A stretch of 5,692 nucleotides of DNA, from the NCBI GenBank assembly GCA_037441225.1, contig JBBISU010000141.1:1-5692 (forward strand). Direction: 5' to 3'. Below, in pieces: positions 5,649-5,692 of this stretch. Positions within the stretch are counted from its first letter, which is position 1; every line of letters begins with the position of its first letter. Origin of the DNA: JBBFMJ01 sp037441225 (GTDB lineage Bacteria; Acidobacteriota; Thermoanaerobaculia; UBA2201). Below the pieces are notes generated by a model, which saw nothing but the letters and a program-made list of their open reading frames with translations, made no database searches and had not been told where the DNA came from. A program made the translations under genes and the position numbers.

Positions 5649-5692
5649 CTGGATTTAAGATTTTATGTGGTTACAATTTTAAAATGTCACAC

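Noticed and set aside
1..5692. CRISPR array, tRNA or rRNA
   Set aside because: I see no regularly spaced repeats, no cloverleaf and no ribosomal RNA signatures on either strand.

Overview
This window comes from an AT-rich, diderm (outer-membrane-bearing) bacterium. The outer membrane is implied by a TonB-dependent receptor with a TonB box, a plug and a C-terminal beta-barrel ending in Phe. In that receptor gene every Arg codon I checked was AGA or AGG. Good Shine-Dalgarno sites and sigma-70-type promoters are present. I cannot assign a phylum from sequence alone; an uncultured or anaerobic low-GC diderm lineage would fit.

Layout. The left edge (about 2-124) looks like a short non-coding element bounded by imperfect inverted repeats and TA dinucleotides, possibly a MITE (low confidence). 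At 170-198 a strong promoter drives a cobalamin riboswitch (212-367). A regulatory hairpin (377-400) and an intrinsic terminator (422-454) follow, then a BtuB-like outer-membrane vitamin B12 receptor (466-2184). Three short sequences (257-261, 385-389 and 424-428) form a simple switch: the CGGGG loop of the hairpin can pair either with the aptamer's C-rich loop or with the 5' arm of the terminator. This predicts that B12 stops transcription just before the btuB ribosome binding site.

Convergent with btuB is a monocistronic gene with its own promoter (2194-2952, minus). It looks like a PD-(D/E)XK-type nuclease module joined to an EVE/PUA-like module, which suggests a single-polypeptide, modification-dependent restriction (type IV-like) enzyme. 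A gene-poor gap follows (about 3012-3409). It holds fragments that may be remnants of a gene and a GC-rich perfect palindrome (3377-3396).

The right part is a tightly packed minus-strand operon read from 5602 to 3410. It encodes a small single-pass membrane protein, a MerR-type regulator with a coiled-coil tail and no ligand domain, and a Ycf46-type AAA+ ATPase. At both junctions the stop codon directly abuts the next start codon (TAA|ATG and TAG|GTG), so the three proteins are probably co-translated and may work together. No function is established for this set. The operon promoter lies at 5620-5648 and decides the start of the first gene. The riboswitch-btuB unit is well supported; the nuclease-EVE gene and the Ycf46 operon are the least described parts.
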